Shown here: in pieces, positions 47,422-58,476 of the stretch
How positions within the stretch are numbered: position 1 is the first letter of the stretch
How the letters are laid out: each line of letters opens with the position of its first letter
Translations under genes and position numbers: made by a program
The notes under the pieces: generated by a model
What the model saw: the letters and a program-made list of their open reading frames with translations, nothing else
Told to the model about the DNA's origin: nothing
Database searches by the model: none
Assembly: GCA_027604705.1 (NCBI GenBank)
Contig: JADHYV010000021.1
Location: 124,001 to 188,000, forward strand
Length of the DNA stretch: 64,000 nt
DNA from: Allomyces arbusculus
Lineage: Eukaryota; Blastocladiomycota; Blastocladiomycetes; Blastocladiales; Blastocladiaceae
Direction of reading: 5' to 3'

Positions 47422-50400
47422 CTAGACATGGCTCGACTTCACACGCGAAGGTGAAGACGGCGTCGACGGCACTGCCGTTTCGTGGTCATGACGATGCCCA
47501 CCAGTCGTCCCACCGTCTAGTCCCGCCCTCGTCGGCCGGTCAAACACCAAGTACCGTTTCCGCGTCGCAAAGGCAACCGCATCATCACTGTCTCCTGCCA
47601 CACCTCCCATCACGAGTGGATCCGCCTTCACGCGCTCCGCGACCGCGACTGAGCCGGGTAGCGACAAGGACGTGATCGCCGCCGACCGCGGCGAGGACGG
47701 CGGTGGCGCAAACGAGCGGAACTCTGGATCGCGAATGCTCACGCGCGACGACTTGGCAAACGGCCGCGGGTTAATGAGTTCGACGGGCAGCGACTTGTTG
47801 AGCTTGGCGAGGTGGAGCGCAATCAAATTGTCGGCGTCGCCCGCGGTCGCCAGTGGCGGCAAGTGGAACCGGAACTGCACCGACTCGCGCGACGGGTGGC
47901 ACGTGGAATAGTGCGGGTTGCTGTACCGCGACGGTGGGCGGTTCGCGGCGGCCGCGGTCGCAGCATGGGCAGCAAGCCGTTCGCGCGCCTGCTCGAGTTC
48001 GCGCAGCTTCTGTTCTTCCTTGGCGCGTCTTGCTGCTTCGCGCGCCTCGAGCGCTGCCTGCTCGAGACGTAGCCGCTCGGCCGTCTGCCGGTCAGCCTCC
48101 TCCTTTTCGCGCATGCGCTGGTCGTCTTCGAGCCGTTTCTGCTCGAGCCACTTGTCGCGGTCCTTTTGGTACGTGACCCACTGGTTCATGAGCAAAATGA
48201 TGGGGAATTCCTCGGGGTCGCCATCGACGCCCATGGGGTTCTAGGCCAAGGGGCGGTGGGGTGGGGTGCGTAAGGACTCGGCGATTATCATGTCAAAATC
48301 GAGCGATTACGCACGGCAGGGGCGGCTAAGATCTTGGCCAGATCTTCCATCGAGCTGCTCACCCCAAAATGTCGTTCTAGGACGCCAAGGCGAAGTCCGT
48401 GAGGAGTGCGAAATCGGACAGCAGAAAATCATCATGAAAACGTACGCTTGCGCTTGTGCCCTTTCTTCTTCTTCTTGCCCGATCCGGAAGAGGCCTCGGG
48501 GCCCGGTGCCGAGGTTCGGGCGCTCGTCAGGGTCGCATCTGGCCCGGCACGAATCGACTGCGGGATCCGGCGCAACCATGCCAGAATGTACTTTCGCGCC
48601 GTGTCGACGAGCGCTGGTCCCACCGGCGCGTCCTGCTTGGCCATGGCAAACAAATCTTGAATGCGCTTTTCAAACTGGCGGTAGACCGGGTCGACAAACC
48701 CGAGGTCCATGAGAATCTGCTTGGCGAGGGCCTCGACCGCCGGGTCGCCATAGATCGTGTACAAGAGCAGCGTCGAGATAATGTCCGGGTCGTTGCCACC
48801 AAACTGGTTGAGTGCCGACAAGAGCGCGAGCAGGAGCTCCTTTTCGAGGTCGTTGACCGGGTCAAGAAACGCCTTGAGCAAGTAGGCCAGGTACATGTCG
48901 AGAATGCGCCGCGCCTGCTCGAATTCAAACTCGACGTTCATCCAGTTGGTGAAGACGGCAATCTCCTTTTTCGCGAGCACGTCGCACTTTTCAAACGTGT
49001 TGAGCAGCATCGGCAGTAGACCGTCGGGCGTCGGATCCACCATGAGGGTGCGCCGCACGCGCCCGTTCTTGCCCTGCTTGGTCTCGAACAGCTGCTGCTC
49101 TTGGAAAATGTGGAATTCCATGGCCTTCTGGATCAGACGCGGCAGGTCCTCGTCGGCCGGCTCCTCTTCCTCTTCCTGGGGCGGCGGCGGCAGCTCCTCG
49201 GTCGTCGGGAGTGCAATGTTGAAGCTCGGAGGTGGTGGTGGCGGGCCGCGGCGCGGGGCCGCCGGCGTCTTGGGCTTCTTCAGCGCGTCCGGGTCGTTGG
49301 CCGGGTCCTGCGCTGGTGACTCAGCGGGCGGCGCCGGTGCCGCTGGTGCTGGTCGTTTCGGAAGCATGGCTAGGAGCCGCTGCAGCCGCGACTTGTACTC
49401 AGTTGACCGCTTCTCCTGCTCCTGCACGGTCGCGGGCCGCTCCTTCTTCTTGCGCTTGATCACGATCCGCTCGATGGGCTGGTGCAGCGCATTCCACTCT
49501 TCAACAGCCTTTTGCGCCGACGAGTTGGGCACCGCGCCGTCGGGCACCATGGGCACGTGCGTCGCGACGGTCGGGATCGCAAAATCGATCTCGGTGATGG
49601 CCGTGACCGACGTGTAGCGCTCGAGCGTCAAGTCGAGCGTCGAGACGAGCGCCTCCGACTCCTGAATCGACAGGTGCGTGACCGTCGGCGGCGTGTCGTC
49701 AAACTGGCGGAAACTCAGCGCCGTGTTGGGCCGACGGCCGCTGCGCAGTGACGACGACTTGCCACGGTTCAGAATCGACGGCAGAAGTCCCTGCGAGACG
49801 GATCGCGGCCGCGGTGCCTCGTCGCTCATGTCGTGCACGAGACTCGGCGTCCCGAACGCCGCCGGATTCGAGTCAGCCGGCACCGCGGCAAACGTCGGCG
49901 ACTCGGGCCGCGGCACGCCCGCGAGGTTGAGCGCCTCGAGCCAGGCGCCCGGGCGTGTCGGGACCCCCTTCTTGGTGACTAGTCGAATCAGTTCCTGGTT
50001 CTGCTCGAGCGGAAGCGGTTCCTCGGGCGGGTTCGACTTGTGGAACGCAGACGAGATACTCTGCGCGTAGCCCGGCGGCAGGTAGTCAAAGTACCGGATA
50101 ATGTCGACACGGTTCTCCCAAACGACGAGCAAATCGACCCACGAGCTCGCAATGCACACGAAGCTTGGTGGCTCGTCAAACTGAATTTCGCGCACGAGCA
50201 CGCTGCCCGTGTCCCAGACCTTGATGACGCCGTCGGCGCCAAGCGTCACGTACAGGCCCCACCGCTTGCGGAACGTGCACCCAATCACGGCGTCGCCGTG
50301 GTCGTCGTTGCGCGCGTGTGGCGGGACCGCACGGTACTCGCCCGTGCGCGGGTTGAAGTTGAGCAGGCTCATCACGCCCTCGTCGGTGCCGACGAGCAGT

Positions 50401-53330
50401 TGGAAGTCCGACACGCACATGGTCGTCGGGCGCGCTTGGAACGGAACCGTGACACGCGGGAACAAAATGTCCTTTTTTTCCGGGCACACTTGGCTGATTC
50501 GCACGACGTTGTCTGCGCAAAGCAGAAATGCAGCGACGTGAGGGCAGCGTTCGAAAACGAGACAATTTGGGAAACAGCCAAATTGTACCGGTCCCCAAAC
50601 TGGCCACGAGATTCTCCTTGACGTCTGGCACGATGCGCAAAATCTGGCCCGTGTGCACTTGCACGCGCTTGCCGACCGTGCCGTACTGCGTGTAGACAAT
50701 GATCTGGCCGTTGCCGGTGCCGCCAAACAGGAGAGTGCAGGGCCGATCGTCGCTCATGACGCCGTCAAAGATGCTAATGCAGCAGCAGTCCTCCTTGGCC
50801 GCCGACCCAAGTTTCCAGTGCTCGACAATGACGCTCGGGTTCAGATGCGTTTCCGCGACCCAAATGTCGCCTGTCTCCATTAAAAAGTAGAGCCGCTCTA
50901 CAGACAAGTCGAAGAGGGAGGGTGAGAACGAAACTGCGAAGAGTTCAAGAAGGCGAGAGTCGCGTACGCGTGCGCGGGCTGTACGAGGCGTCCTTGACCT
51001 TAATGTTTTGGTGGATCGGAATGCATGTCGTCAGGACCTTGCCCGTGACTGGCGACAGAATGCGCCAAACGCCGTCGTCCGACCCAACGAGAACCCGCGC
51101 CGGGATGCCGCCCGTCTTGAACATTCGGAGGAACGTGACGTTGGAGCTTTTCAACAAGAACCTGTCAGTTACATGTCAGCAACATCACGCAAGAGCAAAA
51201 CAACCAACGCACTTGACGTAGCTAAACGTCTGGTTGATCATGTTGATTCCCCACGTCGACAAGCCCTTGCTCGACTGGATCCACAAGTGGTGCGGGTCGA
51301 TGAGCCCAACGGCCGCCACGTCCTCCTTGACTTGCAAGCTATATCGATGGAGCGTCAGGACGTGGAGAACCAGAATAAAGATGCGAAGGCGAAGGAAGCG
51401 CACCAATACCACTGGCGAAACGTTGAAATGTTCCACAACCGAATTGACCCGTCGCGAGAGCTCGAGAGAATGAGCGACGAGTTGAACAGCACGAGCGCCG
51501 TGATCGCCTTCAAATGGCCCAAAAACTCGTGGATCATCGTGTTGGTCAGGTTCCACACTTGAACTACGACAAACAACGGATGCGAGAGTGAGTGGAGGGG
51601 TTGCACACCGGCAGAAACGTGAACATGGAGAGCGTACTTGACCCGTCGCTTACGCCAACAAACAGGTAGTGCAAGTCCGGGTGGAACGCCATGCACGTCA
51701 AGAGCCGCGGCGACGGCGACTCGATCTTGAACAAAAAGTCGTGCGCCGCCGAGTAGACGTGAACAGCCGACCCAATCAACACGTAGAAGCGCTGGTTCAG
51801 TGGCTCGTAGAGAATCTCGCCGACCCATTCCGAGTCCTCGAGCTCAAACTCGATCGTGCCGATTTGCGTCGCGTCGGCCTTGACCTCGCCCCTGGATACA
51901 GTCAGGCAAGAGAGTGAGGATGGCAAGTTTGAGCGGCGAGCATGGGCGACAGATCCGGCAGAACGCACAGGCTACGGACCGGTCCACGCGTGTCTCCAAG
52001 GTCCAAAAGGAAATGGATTTGGGCCCGATGGCCAAGAGCTCAGAGAGCTCGTCAATCCACTGTACGCTATCAACCGTACCGAATCAGTCTAGACTTCCCT
52101 GCATACACGAGGCAGGAAAACAGCGTACCGAATCACGGGCGCCCACGCCAGCACGTTGCGAATGTGCTCAAACTTGGAGTTGAAGAGCTTGATGTTGTCG
52201 TCGTGCGAGCACCCGACGTACAGGCCGAGCTGAACGACCGGAACGAAGTGCGTGACTTGCACGGGCACCGCCGCGTGGACCAGCGTGCGGAACGGCGGCA
52301 CGCCCTTAGACACGTCTTGGATCACCGCCGAGTTCTTGTCATCGACAAACGTGGCGCTGAGACTCAGCCGCGGTACGGCCATAGTTTTACTGTTCGCGTC
52401 TCGGCCTGTCTTGGCGGCTGCATCGCCGGTCTTTTTCGAGTTTGCTGACTCGTCGAGGAGCAGGTCAATGCTGTCGAGCGACCGCACGCTATCCGAGTCC
52501 GAGTCGCTATCGCCGTCCAGATTCGAGCTTGCGAGCGTCAGCGACATGCCCATGAGCAGTGCCGGGTTGAGCGTTTTCGCGCGCGCACGAGAATGGGACC
52601 GCAACGGGCTTGGCGCGCCCGCGCCGGGTCCGGGTCCACCCGCGTCAGCGAGTCCGCGCGCGCCGCGGTCGACACCGACAACAGATCCCTTGCCGCCCTG
52701 CTGCTGCGTCTGCTGCTGCTGCATGCGGAGCGCGACATTGTTGAGCGTGCCGCCGACCACGAGCCGCTCGTGAATGTGGCCACACGTCATGGCGCGCTTG
52801 CCAGCCTTGATCGCATACTTGAACTGGATTCCCTGATAGAGCGAAATCGCGTAGGGAATCGGCGCCCCGAACTTTTTGTTCTTGCCGCCGAAAATCTCAA
52901 ACACGTTGATCGTCTTTTCAGGCAGCAGCGCCGTGCGCACTTTTTCCCAGTTCTTGGCCGCGGGCGCGCGCAGCGGGTTCGGCGTTCTCAGATCTCTTGG
53001 AGTCAAACTGTTGCTTGGATTGCCCGGCACATCGGAATCATGGTGCTGCCGGACCGGACTCACGTCGGCGGTCGACTCGCCGGGTCTCGAGCGGGTCGGT
53101 GAGCCAGGTCGGACAGAGAGTTGGCTTGCCGAAGGAGCGCCCAGTGACGATGTGTCGATTCGTGGTCTTGGCGGCAACGGGGAGGCTGCTCGGCTTCTGC
53201 TCCTCGGCGACTTGAGCGTTGCCGACGACGTGGCAACCGACGATCCATCGCCGCCAAGTATTTGCGCCGAGGTCAAACTTGAGAATTGGTCAAGAAAGTA
53301 TTGCGAGTCGAGCACGGAGAACGGGTCCAT
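47422..53330 (-). CDS. Giant WD40 repeat protein, WDR97-like, probably axonemal
   Basis: Ten exons (53330-52129, 52066-51980, 51891-51638, 51563-51422, 51338-51213, 51161-50968, 50897-50601, 50512-48446, 48376-48315, 48240-47422) join in phase to 1749 aa. Residues 1-300 are disordered except NVFEIFGGKNKKFGAPIPYAISLYQG. A double propeller follows: VQWIDELSELLAIGPKSISFW, GSIQVWNLTNTMIHEFLGHLKAITALVLFN, SLILSSSRDGSIRLWNIST, ARVLVGSDDGVWRIL, LLFGGTGNGQIIVY, LLVGTDEGVMSLLNF and LGADGVIKVWDTG. Then come a basic/acidic linker, a helical ARM-like part (MEFHIFQEQQLFETKQGKNGRVRRTLMVDPTPDG) and a charged coiled coil near the C-terminus (DRDKWLEQKRLEDDQRMREKEEADRQ). Architecture and these motifs resemble WDR97/KIAA1875, a cilium-associated protein; identity to that exact family is moderate. 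No Walker or catalytic motif seen. Confidence 0.75.
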
Positions 53331-53810
53331 TGTTGCAGCACTCGCGGAACTTGCGCTCAGGCTGGCGCTGGTCACTCCGGGAGTCGTTCAGTCGTCACGA
53401 CCCTACACTTGTATTATCTTGAGAGATATGCGCCAAGTTGGAGCAACGCAAATACGAGGTCGTAGTCGTGGTGGATGTCGTACTTGGGTGCTGCAGAGTG
53501 TGCAAGCGAAATGCAAGTTTGTTCAGCAAAGGGCGACGCGGTCAAGTGCGAATGACGTGGGGGATTTTCCATGTTGGCAGCAACGTGTCACGCCGCGACG
53601 CGTGCCAATGAAGCTCACGCAGCTCACGCTGAGGAGCGGCTCGAACTGTCGGCCGCGTCGACGACGACACCGAGCCAACCAGCAGCACGATCGCAGCGCA
53701 CTACTTGCTACGAAACGCCGCAGCACCCTCGCAGGCACCGTTGCCGGCAACTCGACGCCGCTACCACTATTTTCGGCCCGACCAACGCCCCTTCACGCAA
53801 ATAGGACATC
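53331..53810. other. Divergent promoter region of the WDR97-like and XRN2 genes
   Basis: About 480 bp between the WDR97-like ATG on the minus strand and the XRN2 ATG on the plus strand. No gene, RNA or repeat is supported. Confidence 0.5.
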
Positions 53811-56800
53811 ATGGGGTTAGTGCCAACGACCAGCCGCTCAAGCATGCTCTCACCGTCACGATGCCCAGCAGCTCACCACTGTTGCCCGCTGCCATGATGT
53901 AGTGTTCCCGCCCTCTTCCGTTGGCTGAGCCAAAAGTACCCACGCATCACGTCGCCGTATGCATTGCACACTCTCATTTGCCCGGTTGCGGCCTCGTCCG
54001 CGTTCTCAAAGTCCTGGAGACTGATGAATACATGGTTGCGGTGCTGTGATACTGCGCGTCTGTGCCGCTCATTAGTGCCGTCGAGGAAAAGGAGTTGGTC
54101 GTCAACGGTCATGTCATTCCCGTCGACTTTTCCAAGCCCAACCCGAACGGGGTTGAGTTTGACAACCTTTACCTCGACATGAACGGCATCATCCACCCGT
54201 GCTGCCACCCGGACGACAAGGTCCGTCCCTGCTCAAAGCTGCGCGACCGTGGCGCGGAAGTTGTTTCCCGCTTGGACACAACGCTGATGCCGACCATCAC
54301 CGAATTTTAGGCGGCGCCCGCGACCGAAGACGACATGATGATCGCCATTTTCGAGTACATTGACCGCATCATGGCCATGATTCGCCCGCGCAAGGTCCTC
54401 TACATGGCCGTCGGTACGTAGTTGCACTGCCGGACGCTGTTCAAATGCGCGAACGCTAACGTTTCTTTGTTCTAACAGACGGTGTCGCTCCCCGCGCCAA
54501 GATGAACCAGCAGCGCTCGCGTCGTTTCCGCGCGGCACAGGAGGCACAAGAGGCCGCGGCCAAGGAGCAGGAGCTGCGTGCTGACCTGGCTGGTTCGTGC
54601 CATTCCCTCATCACGCCATGACGTTCTTTGGTACTAACCCGCATCGCGACCGTTTAGCTTCGAACCACCCGTTTGGCCAGCCCGATTCCGAGACACCGTC
54701 GGAAAAGTTCGACTCCAACTGCATCACGCCAGGGTACGACGACACCTTGGTGCTTCCCGATGCTTGGCGTGATGCTCACCAGACCCATTTCTCCACCCCA
54801 CAGCACGCCGTTCATGGCCAACCTCGTCGTCGCGCTGCGCTACTACGTTGCGCACCGGCTCAACACGAACCCGGGCTGGCGCGACCTCAAGGTGCTCTTG
54901 TCCGACGCTTCGGTTCCCGGCGAGGGCGAGCACAAGGTCATGGACTTTGTGCGGCGTCAGCGGTGCGAGCCCGGGTACGACGCCAACACGCGGCACGTCC
55001 TGTACGGTCTCGACGCCGACTTGATCATGCTCGGTCTCGCGACGCACGAGCCGCACTTCACGATCTTGCGCGAGGATGTGTTTGCCAACGAAAAGAACCG
55101 CAAGGGCAACCGCAACTGCCACAACTGCGGGCAGCCAGGCCACCGGCAGGACGAGTGCCCGAACCCGAAAGTGACGATCAACCACAACAAGGGCGGCACC
55201 GGTACCGACTTTGAAAAGAAGCCGTATTTGTTCTTGCACGTGCCGATTCTGCGCGAGTACCTCGAGGCCGAGCTCTACTTCAAGGAGCAGGAGACCGGGT
55301 TCCGGTTCGACTTGGAACGCGCCATTGACGACTGGGTCTTCCTATGCTTCTTTGTCGGAAACGACTTTTTGCCGCATTTACCGTGTCTGGAGATTCGAGA
55401 AGGTATGCTGGTTGCTTTCGCACCTTGATGGTTGCTGTCAGATGTTGCTGCACTTGTGCTCTCTGGTCCCACACAAACTGAGCCGCCAATTACTCGTTCG
55501 TCCGAACATAGGCGCAATTGACCTGCTCATCGACGTCTACAAGAACAACCTGCGCAAGATGGGCGGGTACCTGACGTCCGGCGGGCACGCGCACCTCGAC
55601 CGCGTGCAGCACATTTTCCACGAACTCGGTGTCGCCGAGACCAACATTTTCAAGCTGCGCAAGGAGCACGAGGACGACCGCGCCGCACAGTCGCGGCGGC
55701 GCGCACAGCAGGCGAAATTGCAAAAAGCCGGGTTCACGGCCGTGCAGATCCAGGAAATGATGGCCGAGTTTGACATGGAGGAACGCGAGTCGGTCATGAG
55801 CAAGGCGCAGCAGGAAATGCACGCCGAGGCGCGTGCCGCCGAGCGTGCCAAGAAGGCCGCAATCAAGGAACGCAATACCAAAGCGATTCAGGAGATGGCC
55901 GTCGCGATCCCGCGCCGCGAAGTCAAGTCGATCACGAATGCCGCGGTCGCGGAGCGGCTACGACAGAAGCTTGCGGCTGCTCCACTCGCGCCGTCGCCGG
56001 ACACGAGACCGGTCCCGAGAATGTCTACGACCGAGGCGGCTACGGCGGCGGCTCCGGCGAAAGCTGCTGCGACGACCGACGAGCCCATGGCGGTGGATTC
56101 GGTCGAGCCCGCGGCGACGACTGAGGCCGAGACGGCGGCCGAGTCAGAGACGGCAACTGAGTCTGAGTCAATACCAACCATCAGCTCGAAGCGCAGTCGC
56201 AAGGACGCGGGGCTCGAGGGCGAGGAGGCTGAGAGCGAGCCGGCGGCCAAGAAGCAAGAGGTTGCCGATGACGACGAGGAGGAAGAGGACGAAGATGCAG
56301 AAGACGGTGAGGCTGAAGATTCCTCGGTCGACGACCTGGGTAAAGCTTCGCCGGTCCCCGCGAAGGTGTTGCCCACCACGGTCAAGACGACGGGCGTCGA
56401 GGACACGGTCGAGCTGCACAAGGACGGGTGGCGCGAGCGGTACTACGATCAGAAATTCCACGATTCATCGACCGAGTTTCGCACCAAGGTCGCGCACGCC
56501 TACATGGAGGGTCTGTGCTGGGTACTGCACTACTACTACGTCGGGTGCCCGTCGTGGAAGTGGTTCTACCCGTATCACTATGCGCCGTTTGCGTCCGACT
56601 TCGTGGATATCGCGCAGCTCAAAATCGAGTTTGAGCTCGGCGAGCCGTTCAAGCCCGTCGAGCAGCTCATGGGTGTGTTCCCTGCGGCCTCGCGCAAGCA
56701 CATTCCGTCGGCCTTCCACGATCTCATGACGTCCGATAAGTCGGAGATTATTGATTTCTACCCGGTCGATTTCGAGGTCGACTTGAACGGCAAGAAGCAC

Positions 56801-58111
56801 GCGTGGCAGGGTGTCGCGCTGCTGCCGTTCATCGACGAGCAGCGGCTGCTCAAGGCCATTAACGAGCGGTACCCGCACATGTCCGAGGCTGACCACCGGC
56901 TCAACTCGCGCGGGACCGAGGTCATGATGGTGTCCTCGTCGCACCCGCTCTTCCCGACCTTCTGCTCTGTCTACCAGCCGCCGGCGCGCGGCGATAACGG
57001 CGAGCTGGACCCGATCGTTGTCAAGCTCGACATGATTCTCGGCAACTTGGGCGGCACGATCCGCGCCGACGTGCGTGCATGCCTGCCGGGCGGCACGCTC
57101 GTCTCGCCGTTCCCGGACCACCCGAGTCAGCGGTCGGTCAAGAACAACAAGAGCCTCTCGGTTGTCTACGCGCACCCGGCGTATGACATGAAGGACTTCA
57201 AGCCGTACTTGCTCCCGGGCACCCAACTGCCGGGCCGCGTCTTGACCTGGGGCGATATCACGTTCGCGTTCAACAAGCACCGCCGCCGCAGCCCGCATAT
57301 CCTGGTCAAGGATTACGGCACGCAGGCAACGCTCACGCGGCCACCCGGCGCGATGGGCGGCGGGTCCGCGCGGCCGAGTGGCGGCAACACGAGCAGCGGT
57401 GGATACGATTCGCGCGGTGGGTCGGCGCGGTCGAGTCAGCAGTCACAACACCACCAGTATCAGCACCAGTCGCGCGATTACAGCAACGCTCGGTCGCGCG
57501 GGTCCGGCGGTGCCGGTACCACCGACCACTACCGGTCGCAGTCGTCGCACTCGAACGGCGACCGGCACTACGAGTCGTCGCGGCCCTCGACGCACTCGCG
57601 CGACGATCGCGGTAACGCGCGGTACTCGGAATCCTCGAGCAGCCGCAGTTACTCGACGGGCGGCCGCGGAGGGTACCAGGGCCAGCAGCAACAGCAGGCG
57701 TGGCAGTACGCGCAGCCGCAGGCGTACGCGGCCGGGGGCGTGCCGCCCGTCGTTGCGCACCACCAGCAGTATCCGGGGGTCCCGCCACATCAGCAGTTTG
57801 TGCCGCCGGTCGACACGCAATCGGCTGCGCAGCAGGCCCAGATGATGCAGTTGCAGATGCAGCTCCAGATGCAAATGCAGATGCAAATGCAGCAAATGCA
57901 AATGCAGCAGCAGTTCCACCAGCAGCAGCAGCACGCGCAGCACGGGCAGCAGCACGCGCAGCAGCAACAGCAGCAACAGCCACCGCATCCCGGTGTTCAC
58001 GGGCTGCCGCAACGTCCGTCGCAGCCCAACTTGGCGTGGAGCCGCAACTTGCGGCGCGGCGGTGCCTCGGGCGGCGGTGCCTCGGGCAGCGGGGCCCCGG
58101 GCCGTCGTTGA
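53811..58111 (+). CDS. RAT1: 5'-3' exoribonuclease XRN2/RAT1
   Basis: Nuclear exonuclease for rRNA processing and torpedo termination. Eight exons (53811-53815, 53903-53956, 54076-54220, 54311-54413, 54479-54592, 54658-54733, 54804-55402, 55512-58111) give 1231 aa. The first coding exon is just ATGGG, giving [20 protein letters not shown] across the intron. Catalytic blocks: [64 protein letters not shown] and [19 protein letters not shown] zinc knuckle [14 protein letters not shown] (from residue 271) is characteristic of the nuclear XRN2 branch. [28 protein letters not shown] and a Rai1-facing [18 protein letters not shown] follow. An acidic insert and a very long Ser/Gly then Gln/Met-rich tail (about 57500-58000) are low-complexity. 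All joints are in phase. Confidence 0.95.
57826..57992 (+). repeat. Gln/Met codon repeat in the XRN2 tail
   Basis: Alternating ATG-CAG/CAA and CAG-CAG units encode runs of Gln and Met-Gln. In-frame slippage tract; its length probably varies between strains. Confidence 0.8.
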
Positions 58112-58476
58112 GTGTGTCGTGGAGTATTGTTGTCGGATATTTGTCAATTGAATTCTTCATTCTCCTGCCTGGAGCACACCCGAAGGAGTGAACAAAACTG
58201 GAGAAACGCTTAAAGGAGGGTCGTCTCGCATGTCCCGCACGCGCGCTGGTCTGTATCATTCGGACCCATCTGCGCTTTGTTCCACACCGTCAGTTCAACC
58301 CCCTCCCTTGCCGTTCAGCACGGTCTGCACCTGTTAGCACCAGCTGCGCCCTAAGCACCTGCAATTCAAAGGTCGAGCTCGTTGGATCCGAACTCGCTGC
58401 AACTTGTTGGGATCCTCCTCGGATCGCCATTGCGCCTGTTTTCGCGGCTTGACAGGCGGCTGCAAGCTTTCACGTC
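58112..58476. other. Intergenic, no supported gene
   Basis: 3' flank of XRN2 and promoter of the SPEF2-like gene, both on the plus strand. Nothing recognisable. Confidence 0.5.

Noticed and set aside
52593-53820. Plus-strand ORFs of 169 and 314 codons near the start of the WDR97-like gene
   Set aside because: Antisense to its first exon and promoter; no similarity and no splice logic.
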